Shown here piece by piece: positions 44,844-54,150 of a DNA stretch of 64,000 nt. A program made the position numbers and the translations under genes. How positions within the stretch are numbered: the first letter of the stretch is position 1; every line of letters starts with the position of its first letter. The notes under the pieces are model-generated. The model worked only from the letters and a program-made list of their open reading frames with translations. It was not told where the DNA came from and did not search any database. The DNA is from JAZDOK01 sp043798715 (GTDB lineage Bacteria > Vulcanimicrobiota > JAZDOK01): assembly GCA_043798715.1 (NCBI GenBank), contig JAZDOK010000030.1, positions 1 to 64,000 of the forward strand, read 5' to 3'.

Positions 44844-45479
44844 ATGAATCAGAAAAAATTTATCACGGAGCTTATCGCCCGCTTAAAAAGAGCTCATCCG
44901 GACGCCGCCATCGCGCTTCACTATTCCAACCCGCTGGAAATCCTGGTGGCGACGATCCTCTCGGCCCAGTGCACCGATGAGCGGGTGAACCTGGTCACGA
45001 AGGATCTCTTCAAAAAATACCGCACGGTCGGGGATTACGCCAGGGTTCCCCAGGAGGAGTTGGAGGGGGACATCCGCTCCACCGGCTTCTTCAGAAACAA
45101 GGCGAAAAACATCCGGGGCGCCGCCTCTTTGCTTTTAAACGAATTTAACGGGGAGGTCCCCCGAAGCATGGAGGAACTCCTCCGGCTTCCGGGCGTGGCC
45201 CGAAAGACCGCCAATGTCGTCCTTGGCAACGCCTTCGGGATTGCCGAAGGCGTGGTGGTGGACACCCATATCTTCCGTCTCTCGCACCGCCTGGGACTTT
45301 CAGAGGGGAAGACCCCCGAGAAGGTTGAAGAGAACCTGATGGCCCTGGTGCCGCAGGACTTGTGGATCCTCTTCGGGCACCAGCTCATCTTCCACGGCCG
45401 CCGTATCTGTCACGCCCGGAAGCCTCTCTGCTCCGAGTGCTTTCTCTCCGACCTCTGCCCTTCCGCCTTTAAATTTTAA
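44844..45479 (+). CDS. nth: Endonuclease III (DNA glycosylase/AP lyase)
   Basis: Nth removes oxidised pyrimidines and cleaves the abasic site. The 211-residue protein has LSAQCTDERVN, the helix-hairpin-helix LPGVARKTANVVLG with the catalytic lysine, VVVDTHIFRLSHRLGL with the catalytic aspartate, and the C-terminal 4Fe-4S cluster Cys-x6-Cys-x2-Cys-x5-Cys (residues about 192-208, from CHARKPLC to LC). All active-site residues are present. It begins one base after the MBL gene. Its last four bases overlap the 3' end of the convergent RND gene. Confidence 0.96.
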   Translation: MNQKKFITELIARLKRAHPDAAIALHYSNPLEILVATILSAQCTDERVNLVTKDLFKKYRTVGDYARVPQEELEGDIRSTGFFRNKAKNIRGAASLLLNEFNGEVPRSMEELLRLPGVARKTANVVLGNAFGIAEGVVVDTHIFRLSHRLGLSEGKTPEKVEENLMALVPQDLWILFGHQLIFHGRRICHARKPLCSECFLSDLCPSAFKF

Positions 45480-48400
45480 GCCGCAGGTTCTTCTTTTGTC
45501 TTCCGCCGCCGTGTGATTCCTGTTCGGAGTGACTCCAGGTAAGTATATATGACCGGCGTGATGTAAAGCGTCAGGATCTGGGAAAAAAGAAGCCCCCCTA
45601 CCACGGCCACGCCGAGCGGGCGGCGGGATTCAGACCCGGCCCCGAAGCCGAGGGCAATGGGCAGGGTCCCCATCAGCGCCGCCATGGTAGTCATCATGAT
45701 GGGACGGAAGCGGATGAGGCAGCCCTCGGTGATAGCCTCCAGCGGTTTTTTCCCCTCGCTCCTCTGGGCCTTCAGGGCGAAATCAATCATCATGATGGCG
45801 TTTTTCTTGACGATGCCCACCAGCATGATGATCCCCACGAACCCATAGAGATCCAGATCCATGCGGAAAAGGAGGAGGGCCAGGAGGGCCCCAACTCCCG
45901 CCGCCGGAAGACCCGAGAGAATGGTCAGGGGATGAAGAAAATCTTCGTATAGAATGCCCAGAATGAAATATATGACCAGAACGGTCATAAGGAGGAGGAA
46001 CCCCAGTCCCTGAAGGGAGTCCTGGAACGCCTGGGCCGTGCCCTGGAAGCTGGTGTGGATGGAGGGGGGAAGGGTCTTTATGGCAAGTTTTTGGAGGGCC
46101 GAGACGGCGTTTCCAAGGGAGGCGTCGGGGGCAAGGTTAAATGACATTGTCACGGCGGGGAGCTGCCCCAGGTGGTTCACCGAAAGAGGCCCCAGAGACC
46201 GGCTCAGAGCGGCCACGGCCTGAAGCGGCACGAGCCGGCCGCTTTCGGAGCGGATGTAGAGCATCGAGAGGGTGGATGGTTCCATCTGGTATTCGGGTTT
46301 TAATTCGACGATGACCTGGTATTGATTGATCGGACTTAAGATGGTTGAAATCTGCCGGGAGCCATAGGCGTCGTAGAGGGCCGTCTCAATCTGCTCCGCG
46401 GAGACGCCCAGTGCCGAGGCCTTGTCTCGATCTATTTCAATATTCACCTGGGGATTCTTGATCTGGAGGTCGCTCGTCACGTCCACGAATCCGGGAAGAT
46501 CCCGCATTTTACCCTCCAGGATCGGGATGTACTTGTAGAGTTCCTTCGTGTCCGTGCTCTGGAGAGTGAACTGATACTGGCTCTTGGTCATGTGCCCGCC
46601 GATGCGAATCGGGGGCGGATTCTGAAGAAATACCTGGATCCCGGGAATCAGGGCCAGTTTCGGACGAAGTTCCCGGATCACCTGGTCTGCGTTCAGGGCG
46701 CGCTGCGAGCGACTCTTAAGACGGATGAAAAAACGACCCGTATTGGAACCGGTCACGCTTGAGGAAATAGCCGAAATATTCGGATCCGCAAGGAGGATGC
46801 CGGCGGCGATCTTCTGACAGAGGACCATGGAATCAAATGAAATTCCCTGAGCCCCTTCGGATATACCCATGATCAACCCGGTGTCCTCGCTCGGAAGAAA
46901 CCCCTTGGGCGTTACGACGAAAAGCCAGGCCGTGGCCAGCAGAGTAATCATAAAGAACAAAAGCGTCGCCCACCGGTGAGCCAGGACGGCCTTAAGAGTT
47001 CTCTCATAGAATCGGAGCATTCCCTGAAAAAAGCGCTCCGAGATCCGCTTGAAACGGCCCTGTTTTTCCTTACTCTCCGGCCTGAGATAGCGGCTGCAGA
47101 GCATCGGGGTGAGGGTCAACGAAACAAAACCTGAGATGAGAATGGCCGCCGTGATCGTCACCGCGAACTCGTGCAGGAGGCGGCCCAGAAGGCCGCCCAT
47201 GAAGAAGACCGGGATGAAGACGGCCGCCAGGGAAATAGTCATGGAGACTATGGTGAAGCCGATCTCCCTGGAACCGTTGAGAGACGCCTCAAAAAATCCT
47301 TCTCCTGATTCCATGTGACGCACGATGTTTTCCAGCATGACGATGGCGTCGTCCACCACGAAGCCAACGGAGAGGGTCAGAGCCATAAGGGATAGGTTGT
47401 CCAGGTTGAACCCCATAAGGTACATCACCGAAAACGTCCCCACGATGGAAAGAGGCAGAGCCAGACTGGGGATCAGGGTGGCCGTGAGGTTCCGGAGGAA
47501 GAGAAAGATCACCATAACGACCAGACATAGAGCGAGCAGAAGGCTGAACTTTACGTCCCGGACCGAATTTTTGATGGGCTCGGACTTGTCATAGAGAATC
47601 TCAAGACTTACCGAGGCGGGCAGTTGGGAATGGAAGATGGGCAGAAGTTTTTTTACGCCGTTAACGACTTCGATGGTGTTTGTTCCCGGCTGGCGCTGCA
47701 CGGCAAGCATAATGGTGCGGGTTTCATTGTGCCAGCTCGCCACCTTGTCGTTCTCCACACTGTCTATAGCCCGGCCGATGTCCCGGAGTCGCACCGGGGA
47801 TCCTTTTCTCCAGGCGACAATGTGGGAGTTGTAGCCCGAGGCCCGGGGGAGCTGGCCGCTGGCCTCCAGGGTAAAGGAACGGTGGGCGCCGTCCAGAGTC
47901 CCGGCGGGAAGGTTGACATTCGCCTGCTGGAGGGAGGCGACCACCTCGTCGATGCCGATTCCCCGGGCCGCCAGCGCCCTTGGATCAAGCTGGGCGCGAA
48001 CAGCATACTTCTGCGAACCGAAAACCATGACCTGAGCGACGCCGCTAACCATCGAGACACGCTGGGCGATAAAGGTCTGGGCGAATTCATCCACGGCGGA
48101 AAGAGCCAAGGTGGGAGAACGCAGCGTCATGAAGATGATCGGCGAATCGGCGGGATTGACCTTCTGGTAGGAGGGGGGATTCGGCATATCCTGAGGCAGT
48201 TGTCGGCCCGCCTTGGCGATCGCCGCCTGGACGTCCTGGGCCGCCGCGTCAATGTCGCGGTCGAGGTTGAACTGAAGGGTTATCTCAGTGCGGCCCTGGG
48301 TGTTGATCGAACTCATGGAGTCTATGGCCGCGATGGTGGAAAACTGCTTTTCCAGCGGAGTGGCCACGGCGGCCGCCATCGTCTCCGGGCTGGCCCCAGA

Positions 48401-48553
48401 CAGGCTGGCATTCACCGTGATGGTCGGAAAATCAACTCGGGGAAGATCGCTTACCGGCAGCATCTGGTACCCGATGAGCCCGAAAAGAAGCAGAGAGATC
48501 ATAAGGAGAGTGGTAGTGACGGGATGCCGGATGAAGAACGCGGAGATGTTCAT
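45476..48553 (-). CDS. RND efflux transporter, HAE1/AcrB type
   Basis: This is the proton-driven inner-membrane pump of a tripartite efflux system. The 1,025-residue protein has the RND plan: a first helix (TTLLMISLLLFGLIGYQML), a large periplasmic porter/docking domain, helices 2-6 with SVGFVVDDAIVMLENI carrying the two coupling aspartates, the second large loop, and helices 8-12 (RPIMMTTMAALMGTLPIALG). The start of the porter domain (LPRVDFPTITVNASLSGA) suggests the MdtB/MdtC-like branch of HAE1. Its ATG overlaps the stop of the adaptor gene by four bases. Substrate cannot be predicted. Confidence 0.94.
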   Translation of the reverse strand: MNISAFFIRHPVTTTLLMISLLLFGLIGYQMLPVSDLPRVDFPTITVNASLSGASPETMAAAVATPLEKQFSTIAAIDSMSSINTQGRTEITLQFNLDRDIDAAAQDVQAAIAKAGRQLPQDMPNPPSYQKVNPADSPIIFMTLRSPTLALSAVDEFAQTFIAQRVSMVSGVAQVMVFGSQKYAVRAQLDPRALAARGIGIDEVVASLQQANVNLPAGTLDGAHRSFTLEASGQLPRASGYNSHIVAWRKGSPVRLRDIGRAIDSVENDKVASWHNETRTIMLAVQRQPGTNTIEVVNGVKKLLPIFHSQLPASVSLEILYDKSEPIKNSVRDVKFSLLLALCLVVMVIFLFLRNLTATLIPSLALPLSIVGTFSVMYLMGFNLDNLSLMALTLSVGFVVDDAIVMLENIVRHMESGEGFFEASLNGSREIGFTIVSMTISLAAVFIPVFFMGGLLGRLLHEFAVTITAAILISGFVSLTLTPMLCSRYLRPESKEKQGRFKRISERFFQGMLRFYERTLKAVLAHRWATLLFFMITLLATAWLFVVTPKGFLPSEDTGLIMGISEGAQGISFDSMVLCQKIAAGILLADPNISAISSSVTGSNTGRFFIRLKSRSQRALNADQVIRELRPKLALIPGIQVFLQNPPPIRIGGHMTKSQYQFTLQSTDTKELYKYIPILEGKMRDLPGFVDVTSDLQIKNPQVNIEIDRDKASALGVSAEQIETALYDAYGSRQISTILSPINQYQVIVELKPEYQMEPSTLSMLYIRSESGRLVPLQAVAALSRSLGPLSVNHLGQLPAVTMSFNLAPDASLGNAVSALQKLAIKTLPPSIHTSFQGTAQAFQDSLQGLGFLLLMTVLVIYFILGILYEDFLHPLTILSGLPAAGVGALLALLLFRMDLDLYGFVGIIMLVGIVKKNAIMMIDFALKAQRSEGKKPLEAITEGCLIRFRPIMMTTMAALMGTLPIALGFGAGSESRRPLGVAVVGGLLFSQILTLYITPVIYTYLESLRTGITRRRKTKEEPAA

Positions 48554-49860
48554 GGGGATTTCTTTTCGACCGATTTCCCTTGTGCAGGCTCAATAATCTC
48601 AACCGGCACTCCGGGAACCAGCCGGAGCTGGCCTTCCGTAACGACTATCTCCCCGCCGATGACCCCCTTCTCGATGACAGTTTCGTCATTTAAAGCGTCC
48701 CCGGCGACGACCAGTCGATACTCCGCCGTGTTATCGTGCTTTACGACGAAGACATAGGAGCCCCCCTGTCCTTTCTGGATCGCCTCCGAGGGCACCACGA
48801 CGGCATTCGGACGGGTGGCGAGAGTGAGGATGACATTCACGAATTGTCCCGGCCACAGGCGATTTTCCTCGTTGGCGAAGGTTCCCTTTAGAAGAATGGT
48901 TCCCGTGTCCCTGTTTACCTCGTTGTCCACGAAGGTGAGCACCCCGCGCTCCGGCGGACCCGGATCGCCGTCGAAAAGAGCTTCCACTTTGAGCTTTCCC
49001 CGCGCCATGCTTTTCTTGACCTGCGCCAGATCCTGCTCGGGGATGGAAAAATTAACATAGATCGGTCTTATCTGGTGGATAACCACGAGAGGCACGGTGT
49101 CGTTGGCCTTGATGATATTTCCTTTCTGAATAAGAAGGGAACCGGTTCGACCCTCCAGGGGGGAGTGGATGGTGCAGTATCCAAGATTGAGCCTGGCGCT
49201 TTCCACCGCCGCCCCGGAAATCGCTACGGCGGCCCTGGCACTCTCCACGGCCGCCCGGGAAGCCCGAATACCGGCCCGGGCATTTTCTACAGCCGCCCGG
49301 GAGGCGATCACGGTCTGTCGAAGCGACTCGGTTTTGGTGCGATACTGATCGTACTGCTCCTGAGTGGCGAATCCCTTCTGTACCAGTGAGGCATAGCGGC
49401 TCTCCTCGACCTCGGCGTTTTTGGCCTGGGTAATATCGCGGCTCAGGGCCGCCTGGGCCTGGTTGAGCTGGGCGAGATTCTGATCAAGATTTGCCGAGGC
49501 CTGTTGAACTGCCGTCAGGTCTTTCTGATTATAAGCTTCCGCCTGGTGAAGGGAGGCTTCAAAGGGGCGGGGGTCAATGGTGAAGAGAAGAGACCCGTTC
49601 CGTACGATCTGTCCTTCCGTGAAATAGATACCCGTCAGTTCCCCCCCTGCCTGGGATCTGACTGAGACTGTAGCCTGAGCCTCAACGTTTCCGATTACAC
49701 GGATCTGCACCGGGACGGTCTTGGTGAGTGCCGTGGCAGCCGAGACCGGGACAGGGGGCTCTGCTGGCTTTTTACGGTTCCCGTCGCGGGCGCAGGCGCT
49801 TAACATCAGCAGACAAGCCAGCCCGAGGACCGGCAGGGTCAACAGGTTTCGTCTTTTCAT
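48550..49860 (-). CDS. RND periplasmic adaptor lipoprotein (MFP/HlyD family)
   Basis: The adaptor links the RND pump to the outer-membrane channel. The protein (about 436 residues from ATG 49860; an in-frame TTG two codons earlier is less likely) begins with a lipoprotein signal ending LLMLSAC, so it should be anchored in the inner membrane by a lipid on that Cys. It has two lipoyl half-motifs (VRSQAGGELTGIYFTEGQIV and IHSPLEGRTGSLLIQKGNII), a long alpha-hairpin of ~140 residues with Ala/Gln-rich repeats, and beta-barrel and membrane-proximal domains (LWPGQFVNVILTL). The hairpin contains an AVENARAGIRASRAAVESAR repeat. It is coupled to the pump gene by an ATGA overlap and diverges from the TolC-like gene. 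Confidence 0.92.
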   Translation of the reverse strand: MKRRNLLTLPVLGLACLLMLSACARDGNRKKPAEPPVPVSAATALTKTVPVQIRVIGNVEAQATVSVRSQAGGELTGIYFTEGQIVRNGSLLFTIDPRPFEASLHQAEAYNQKDLTAVQQASANLDQNLAQLNQAQAALSRDITQAKNAEVEESRYASLVQKGFATQEQYDQYRTKTESLRQTVIASRAAVENARAGIRASRAAVESARAAVAISGAAVESARLNLGYCTIHSPLEGRTGSLLIQKGNIIKANDTVPLVVIHQIRPIYVNFSIPEQDLAQVKKSMARGKLKVEALFDGDPGPPERGVLTFVDNEVNRDTGTILLKGTFANEENRLWPGQFVNVILTLATRPNAVVVPSEAIQKGQGGSYVFVVKHDNTAEYRLVVAGDALNDETVIEKGVIGGEIVVTEGQLRLVPGVPVEIIEPAQGKSVEKKSP

Positions 49861-49957
49861 CTTCAATGGCTCATTCTTTGATTTTAGCTGGAAATATTTC
49901 GAGATGGAGAAAAATCTTCCTCTTTAATAAACACAGGAACCTTTTATTTGCCTGCGC

Positions 49958-49986
49958 TTGACAAGGGAGAAGGCATCCGCTACCAT
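49958..49986 (+). promoter_or_regulatory. Promoter for the TolC-like gene (possibly leaderless)
   Basis: A perfect TTGACA (49958-49963) and TACCAT (49981-49986) are 17 bases apart. Transcription would begin at about 49993, the first ATG of the TolC-like gene. No good Shine-Dalgarno is suitably placed. Confidence 0.5.
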
Positions 49987-49992
49987 GAAGAA

Positions 49993-51483
49993 ATGATGAA
50001 TAAAATCCATTTTGACCGATCAGGATCACCTTTCTTCAGTAGCTTATCCGGCGCTTTTTTCCTGAGCGGGCTCTTTGTTTTTCTTCTGGGCTTCCTCATG
50101 TTTTTTCCTGCAAATGCTGCTCCTTTTCCGTCTCCCACACCCCTTCCCTATACCCCGAAAATCCGGGAAGTTTTTGTCCCGCTCCCAATAGAGCTTCCGG
50201 CCCCGCCGGAGATTCCGCCGGATGTGCCCAACAGGACGCTCACCGCAGATGAGGCCGCCCGCATCGCCTTAAATAACCAAGCCGACGTGGCGGTGGCGCA
50301 AAGCAACCTGGCGGCGGCACAAGCCAGGACCCTGGAAGCCAGGGCGGGGGAAATGCCAGCCCTCGGGATAGGAGCCGGGTATTCATCCGTCAACGCCTCT
50401 TCTTCCGGAAGCGGCGGGGGGAGCAGCCAGTCTTTTATCGGAGCGGGCGGAGGGTCCACCACCGCCTATAACGGCTACCAGGTCAACGCCACCGTGCGCC
50501 AGCTTCTGTTTGATTTCAATCACACGCGCGAGGTTGTGCGAAAGTCAAAGGAACTGGAAAAAACCTTTTCTTCCGCCCTCTTAAAGGTCCAGTCGGACCT
50601 CGTCCTGCAGGTGAAGATGGCCTTTTTCACCTGCGTTCAGAACGTCCGCCTCGTCACTGTTTTCGAGAAGAATCTTGAAAATCAGAAAACCCACCTCTCG
50701 CTTGCCCAGGAGCGTTTCAAGGCCGGCGTGGGGCTTCCTTCCGACGTCGTCCGCGCCGAGACGGCCGTTTCCGACGCCGTCTTCAACCTGACCCAGGCCC
50801 GCACCAACACCGCCGTCGCCCGGGTCAATCTGGCGGTTTACATGGGAATCGATCCCAGGACGCCCCTTCAATTGTCGGAAGAGCCTGAGCCCGACGTGGA
50901 ATCCAGCGACGCCAATGCCCTTTTTGAGCTGGCACTTCGTAACCGACCGGAAATTAAGGAGGCCATGGCCTCTTTAAAAGCCAGCGAGTCCTCGCTCAAG
51001 GCCGCTCACACTTCGAATGCCCCTAATATTTCCGGAAGTGTGGGATGGCTCGGAAGGGATAACATATTCCCTCCGGCCAACGGCGCTTTAAGCACCGGCG
51101 TAACCATGCAGTGGAGCCCCTTTGACGGAGGTCTTACGCCGGGTCTGGTGCATGAGGCCACAGCCGTAAGATCAGGCGCCGAGGCCCGGCTTAAAAAAAC
51201 GCGGCAGGATGTCCTCTCCGATGTAGCCCGGGCTTATCTTGTGCTTCAGACGGCCCGTCAGCGCCTGGAAATGTCCGAAGCGGGAGTTTTCAATGCTCAG
51301 GAGGCTCTGCGTCTCATCGAGGGACGGTACCAGGCGGGCGTGGGACTTCTGCTTGAGGTTCTGGACGCTCAGAACGCTCTTCTTACGGCGCGCACGAACC
51401 GCGTCAATGCCCAATCCACCCTGGACCAGGCTAATGCCGCCCTGGCCCGAGCCGTGGGCCAGAATCTTTCAGACTCCCGCTGA
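49993..51483 (+). CDS. TolC-family outer-membrane efflux protein
   Basis: This is the outer-membrane channel for the neighbouring RND/MFP pair. The protein has about 496 residues from the ATG-ATG at 49993. A signal peptide (LSGLFVFLLGFLMFFPANA) is followed by a Pro-rich stretch and the two OEP repeats: LTADEAARIALNNQADVAVA with the first long helix pair, then ANALFELALRNRPEIKEAMA and the second. The C-terminal GVGLLLEVLDAQNALLTAR motif is typical. A Ser/Gly-rich insert (SSSGSGGGSSQ) lies near residue 135. No lipobox is seen. The frame overlaps the convergent Nudix gene by 15 bases. A TTG further upstream at 49948 was rejected as start. Confidence 0.9.
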   Translation: MMNKIHFDRSGSPFFSSLSGAFFLSGLFVFLLGFLMFFPANAAPFPSPTPLPYTPKIREVFVPLPIELPAPPEIPPDVPNRTLTADEAARIALNNQADVAVAQSNLAAAQARTLEARAGEMPALGIGAGYSSVNASSSGSGGGSSQSFIGAGGGSTTAYNGYQVNATVRQLLFDFNHTREVVRKSKELEKTFSSALLKVQSDLVLQVKMAFFTCVQNVRLVTVFEKNLENQKTHLSLAQERFKAGVGLPSDVVRAETAVSDAVFNLTQARTNTAVARVNLAVYMGIDPRTPLQLSEEPEPDVESSDANALFELALRNRPEIKEAMASLKASESSLKAAHTSNAPNISGSVGWLGRDNIFPPANGALSTGVTMQWSPFDGGLTPGLVHEATAVRSGAEARLKKTRQDVLSDVARAYLVLQTARQRLEMSEAGVFNAQEALRLIEGRYQAGVGLLLEVLDAQNALLTARTNRVNAQSTLDQANAALARAVGQNLSDSR

Positions 51484-52017
51484 CCGCCTCATCCTCTCCG
51501 CCATGAGGAGACCCACGATCGTCTTGCCGTCGCGGATTTCTCCCCGCTCAACCATCTCCAGGGCGGCTTTCAGTGGAATTTTCTCAACTTTTATGTTTTC
51601 ATCGGGATCGGGGTGACTTTCTCCGATCTCCGCATTTTCGATAAGGAAGAGGTGGAGAATTTCACTACAGAAACCCGGAGTTGAATAAAAGGAGAGGAGC
51701 TTCTGATGCCGCCCTCCGACAAGCCCGATTTCCTCGCGCATTTCCCGGAGGAAGGCCGTCTCCACATCCTCCCCGGCCTCCAGCCTCCCGGCCGGGAGTT
51801 CCCAGAGAACTTCCTCCGCCGGTTTTCGGTACTGGCGGATGAGCACGACTTCACCGCCGGGGGTAAGTGCCACTCCGCAGACCCCGCCGTTGTGCTCTAC
51901 GATTTCCCGCCGGGATTTCAATCCGTTGGGCAGGAGCACGGTATCCACTCTTAAATTGAGGACCTTCCCCCTGAAGACTTCCGTGCTGTTAAGCGTTTTT
52001 TCCTCGTTTGTTCCCAC
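51469..52017 (-). CDS. Nudix hydrolase, ADP-ribose pyrophosphatase type
   Basis: The 182-residue protein has the full Nudix box (G-x5-E-x7-REUxEExGU): GRLEAGEDVETAFLREMREE followed by IGL. The context VVLIRQYRKPAEEVLWELPAG matches ADP-ribose pyrophosphatases (NudF/YqkG), which split ADP-ribose into AMP and ribose-5-phosphate. The start is GTG with a strong AGGAGG five bases before it. It lies 76 bases downstream of the 636-aa gene, behind a terminator; that spacer contains the AGGAGG. Its 3' end overlaps the TolC-like gene. Confidence 0.9.
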   Translation of the reverse strand: MGTNEEKTLNSTEVFRGKVLNLRVDTVLLPNGLKSRREIVEHNGGVCGVALTPGGEVVLIRQYRKPAEEVLWELPAGRLEAGEDVETAFLREMREEIGLVGGRHQKLLSFYSTPGFCSEILHLFLIENAEIGESHPDPDENIKVEKIPLKAALEMVERGEIRDGKTIVGLLMAERMRRSAGV

Positions 52018-52028
52018 TATGCCTCCTC

Positions 52029-52068
52029 AAAAACTAAAACAAAAGGGCTCCCCCGCGAGGAAGCCCTT
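52029..52068 (-). terminator. Intrinsic terminator of the 636-aa D-G repeat gene
   Basis: On the minus strand AAGGGCT pairs with AGCCCTT (52043-52068, 12-base loop) and is followed by TTGTTTTAGTTTTT. It lies 25-65 bases after the stop codon of the 636-residue gene. Confidence 0.7.
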
Positions 52069-52093
52069 ACTGTCAAAAACTCATTCTACGGTC

Positions 52094-54004
52094 TTAGAAC
52101 ATTCTGGGCGTATACATCATGCTCGGGAAGGACATCATCATTCCCAGTCCCATTCCACCCAGCATTCCCATGCCCATTCCCATTCCCATGCCGCCCATAG
52201 AGCCCACTCCCATGCCGCCAAAGCCGCCCAGCGTGGTCGCAAAGCTCATTCCAAGCATCGCGAGGGCGCTCACCCCGGTTATGGCCGTCTGGACCTTCAT
52301 CATTTTTTCCAGGCTCTGATACTGATTACACCCGGAAGGATTGCAGTTATAGCTGCCGCTCGGATAGGAAGGGGTCTTAACCGGGGGCTTATCGCCAAAT
52401 CCAAAGAACCCTTTGATTCTCTGCCAGATTCCCTTGTGGACAGGTTGACTGGGTTGCTCTCCGGAGGCGGGCTTATCGGCCGGAGGCACCGGAGTTTGGG
52501 GCGCGGTCGGGGCGGACGGCTGTGTAGGCATATTGCCCGGAGCCAAGATGGCGCCGTCCGGCATGATACCGGAGGACGGCCCCCTCATCAGGGGCGGGCT
52601 GGGCATCTGCGAAAGAAATGACTGGTATGGGGGGATGTTATAGCATAGAGGAAGAGTCGCGGACTGCTTCCCGTCCCCGAAGGAGATGGAGTCACTTCCG
52701 ACACATACGCCTTTTTCTCCGAAGGTGTTTATCTGCCCATTCGGGAGCACTTCCGCCTTGTGGAGCGTCACGACGGGCTTGCCATCAACTCCGGGGGCGG
52801 TGGTGGAGGCACAGATGAGGATCTTCCCGTCCGGGAAGACCACCTGCGAGAGGTCCTGGTTCTTTGAAGTCATCATAAAATCGAAGCTCTTGGAATACAT
52901 CTGGCACTCGTTGCCGGCTGCATCCGTAAAGACATATTCCTTTTCCTGTCCGGCGGCGCTTTTTACCTCGGAAACCTTTACCGGGATGGCCGCGTCGGGC
53001 TTCCGCTGGTCATAGGCGAAGGCCGTTCCGTCCGGCAACTGCTGAAGCACGATGGAATTGGGCAGGCAGGTGTAGGAGGATCCGTCTGCGGCTCCAACCC
53101 GCTCCACTCCGCTCACGGAAAGAACCGGCGCTGTCGGCCCGCCCGGAACCGGCGCGGGAGCCGGCGGCACGGGGGCCGGAGCGGGAGGAGCTGGCGCAGG
53201 AGCAGGCGGCGCGGGAGCCGGAGGCGGCTGAGGTGCCGGCTGAGGGCAAGAAGGACAGACGGGCTCTCCCGGGCTCTCCACCGCGTGCGGCACCATGTAG
53301 GGCAGGGGCATGATCATCTTGATGCCCTGGGGATTTGTATATTGGAGGGATTTGTTATCAACATACACGTTGTCCGGGTGGCCGTCTGTCTCCCTGGCCG
53401 TCCCGTCCGTCTTTATGGAAAGGCGCTGGACATCACTTTTGAAGTGCATGGAATCCGGTTCCCGGTAGTCCGTCCTGGCTTTTATGGTGATATCGCCGTC
53501 GTGCTGGATTTTCTCAGTGATGGTCCTGGCCTCGTTGGTGACTTCAAAACGCAGGGTATTGGAAGAAACTGTGTAGGTGCTGTTCTCGGCATCCTGGAAT
53601 CTGAAATAATACTGGCCTTCCGGATGCTCTTTAAAAGATTCCACCTCAAAGAAGTTCCCCGTAGCCGGGTCAAAGCCGACGGTATTCCCCTCGGGATCCC
53701 GCTGCATCAGCATGCCGTTCGGAAGAGCCACTTTCAGAGTCCCATCGGGGAATTCCTCGCGCGCCATCCCGTTTGGAGCCCTGGTGACACTGCGACCGTC
53801 CGGACACATGGTCGTCTCGTTATCATTCTCCAGGAAATCAGTCAACTGTGTCTGGTGGAGAGAATCATTCCCTTCGAGATCCTTCGAGATCCCCTTGTGC
53901 TGCTCCATTCCCTTCTGGCCGGCTTGACCGGTATGGATGGCCGACTGCAGGGCCTGGTTCTGCTGGAACCGAGTGATATCAAAATTCACGGGGTTTATGC
54001 TCAT
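52094..54004 (-). CDS. D-G repeat protein with Pro/Ala linker and Gly/Met-rich C-terminus
   Basis: The 636-residue protein belongs to no family I can name. The start has GAGGTG eight bases upstream. The N-terminus (MSINPVNFDITRFQQNQALQ) is polar and Gln-rich, without a signal peptide. Residues about 65-240 and 300-460 carry beta-type repeats with PDG/PNG/DGT turns (CPDGRSVTRAPNGMAREEF, FPDGTLKVALPNGML), the same style as the giant protein at the left end. A linker of Pro-Ala-Pro repeats (about 250-295) separates them. The last ~45 residues are Gly/Met-rich and hydrophobic (GMGVGSMGGMGMGMGMGM). It is divergent from a MerR-like gene across a perfect dyad. Secretion without a Sec signal is possible but unproven. 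Confidence 0.8.
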   Translation of the reverse strand: MSINPVNFDITRFQQNQALQSAIHTGQAGQKGMEQHKGISKDLEGNDSLHQTQLTDFLENDNETTMCPDGRSVTRAPNGMAREEFPDGTLKVALPNGMLMQRDPEGNTVGFDPATGNFFEVESFKEHPEGQYYFRFQDAENSTYTVSSNTLRFEVTNEARTITEKIQHDGDITIKARTDYREPDSMHFKSDVQRLSIKTDGTARETDGHPDNVYVDNKSLQYTNPQGIKMIMPLPYMVPHAVESPGEPVCPSCPQPAPQPPPAPAPPAPAPAPPAPAPVPPAPAPVPGGPTAPVLSVSGVERVGAADGSSYTCLPNSIVLQQLPDGTAFAYDQRKPDAAIPVKVSEVKSAAGQEKEYVFTDAAGNECQMYSKSFDFMMTSKNQDLSQVVFPDGKILICASTTAPGVDGKPVVTLHKAEVLPNGQINTFGEKGVCVGSDSISFGDGKQSATLPLCYNIPPYQSFLSQMPSPPLMRGPSSGIMPDGAILAPGNMPTQPSAPTAPQTPVPPADKPASGEQPSQPVHKGIWQRIKGFFGFGDKPPVKTPSYPSGSYNCNPSGCNQYQSLEKMMKVQTAITGVSALAMLGMSFATTLGGFGGMGVGSMGGMGMGMGMGMLGGMGLGMMMSFPSMMYTPRMF

Positions 54005-54072
54005 CTTAATTCACCTCGCCAACAGTATAACAAATATTGCATAGCGCCGCAAGGGAGGAGCCCCTCCCTGGT

Positions 54073-54089
54073 GTTAACAAAATGTTAAC
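54073..54089. promoter_or_regulatory. Perfect dyad GTTAACA-AAA-TGTTAAC, operator candidate
   Basis: A 7-bp inverted repeat with a 3-base spacer lies between the divergent 636-aa gene and the MerR-like gene. Its size suits a dimeric DNA-binding protein. The neighbouring MerR-like protein is the obvious candidate, by position only. Confidence 0.45.
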
Positions 54090-54107
54090 TTTTCACGAGA
54101 AGGAAAA

Positions 54108-54142
54108 CCCTCCCGGGAAAGATAAAACTTCTTTTGGGAGGG
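54108..54142 (+). promoter_or_regulatory. Hairpin that would hide the ribosome site of the MerR-like gene
   Basis: CCCTCCC (54108-54114) is complementary to GGGAGGG (54136-54142), which is the Shine-Dalgarno of the TTG-started gene. Inner G-T and A-T pairs can extend the stem. If the transcript starts upstream of 54108 this would limit translation. Confidence 0.4.
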
Positions 54143-54150
54143 AATGAGAG

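Noticed and set aside
43718..44845. 375-residue minus-strand frame
   Set aside because: It is antisense to the MBL-fold hydrolase gene; no motif or ribosome site supports it.
47624..48757. 377-residue plus-strand frame
   Set aside because: It is antisense to the RND pump and adaptor genes; no domain is seen.
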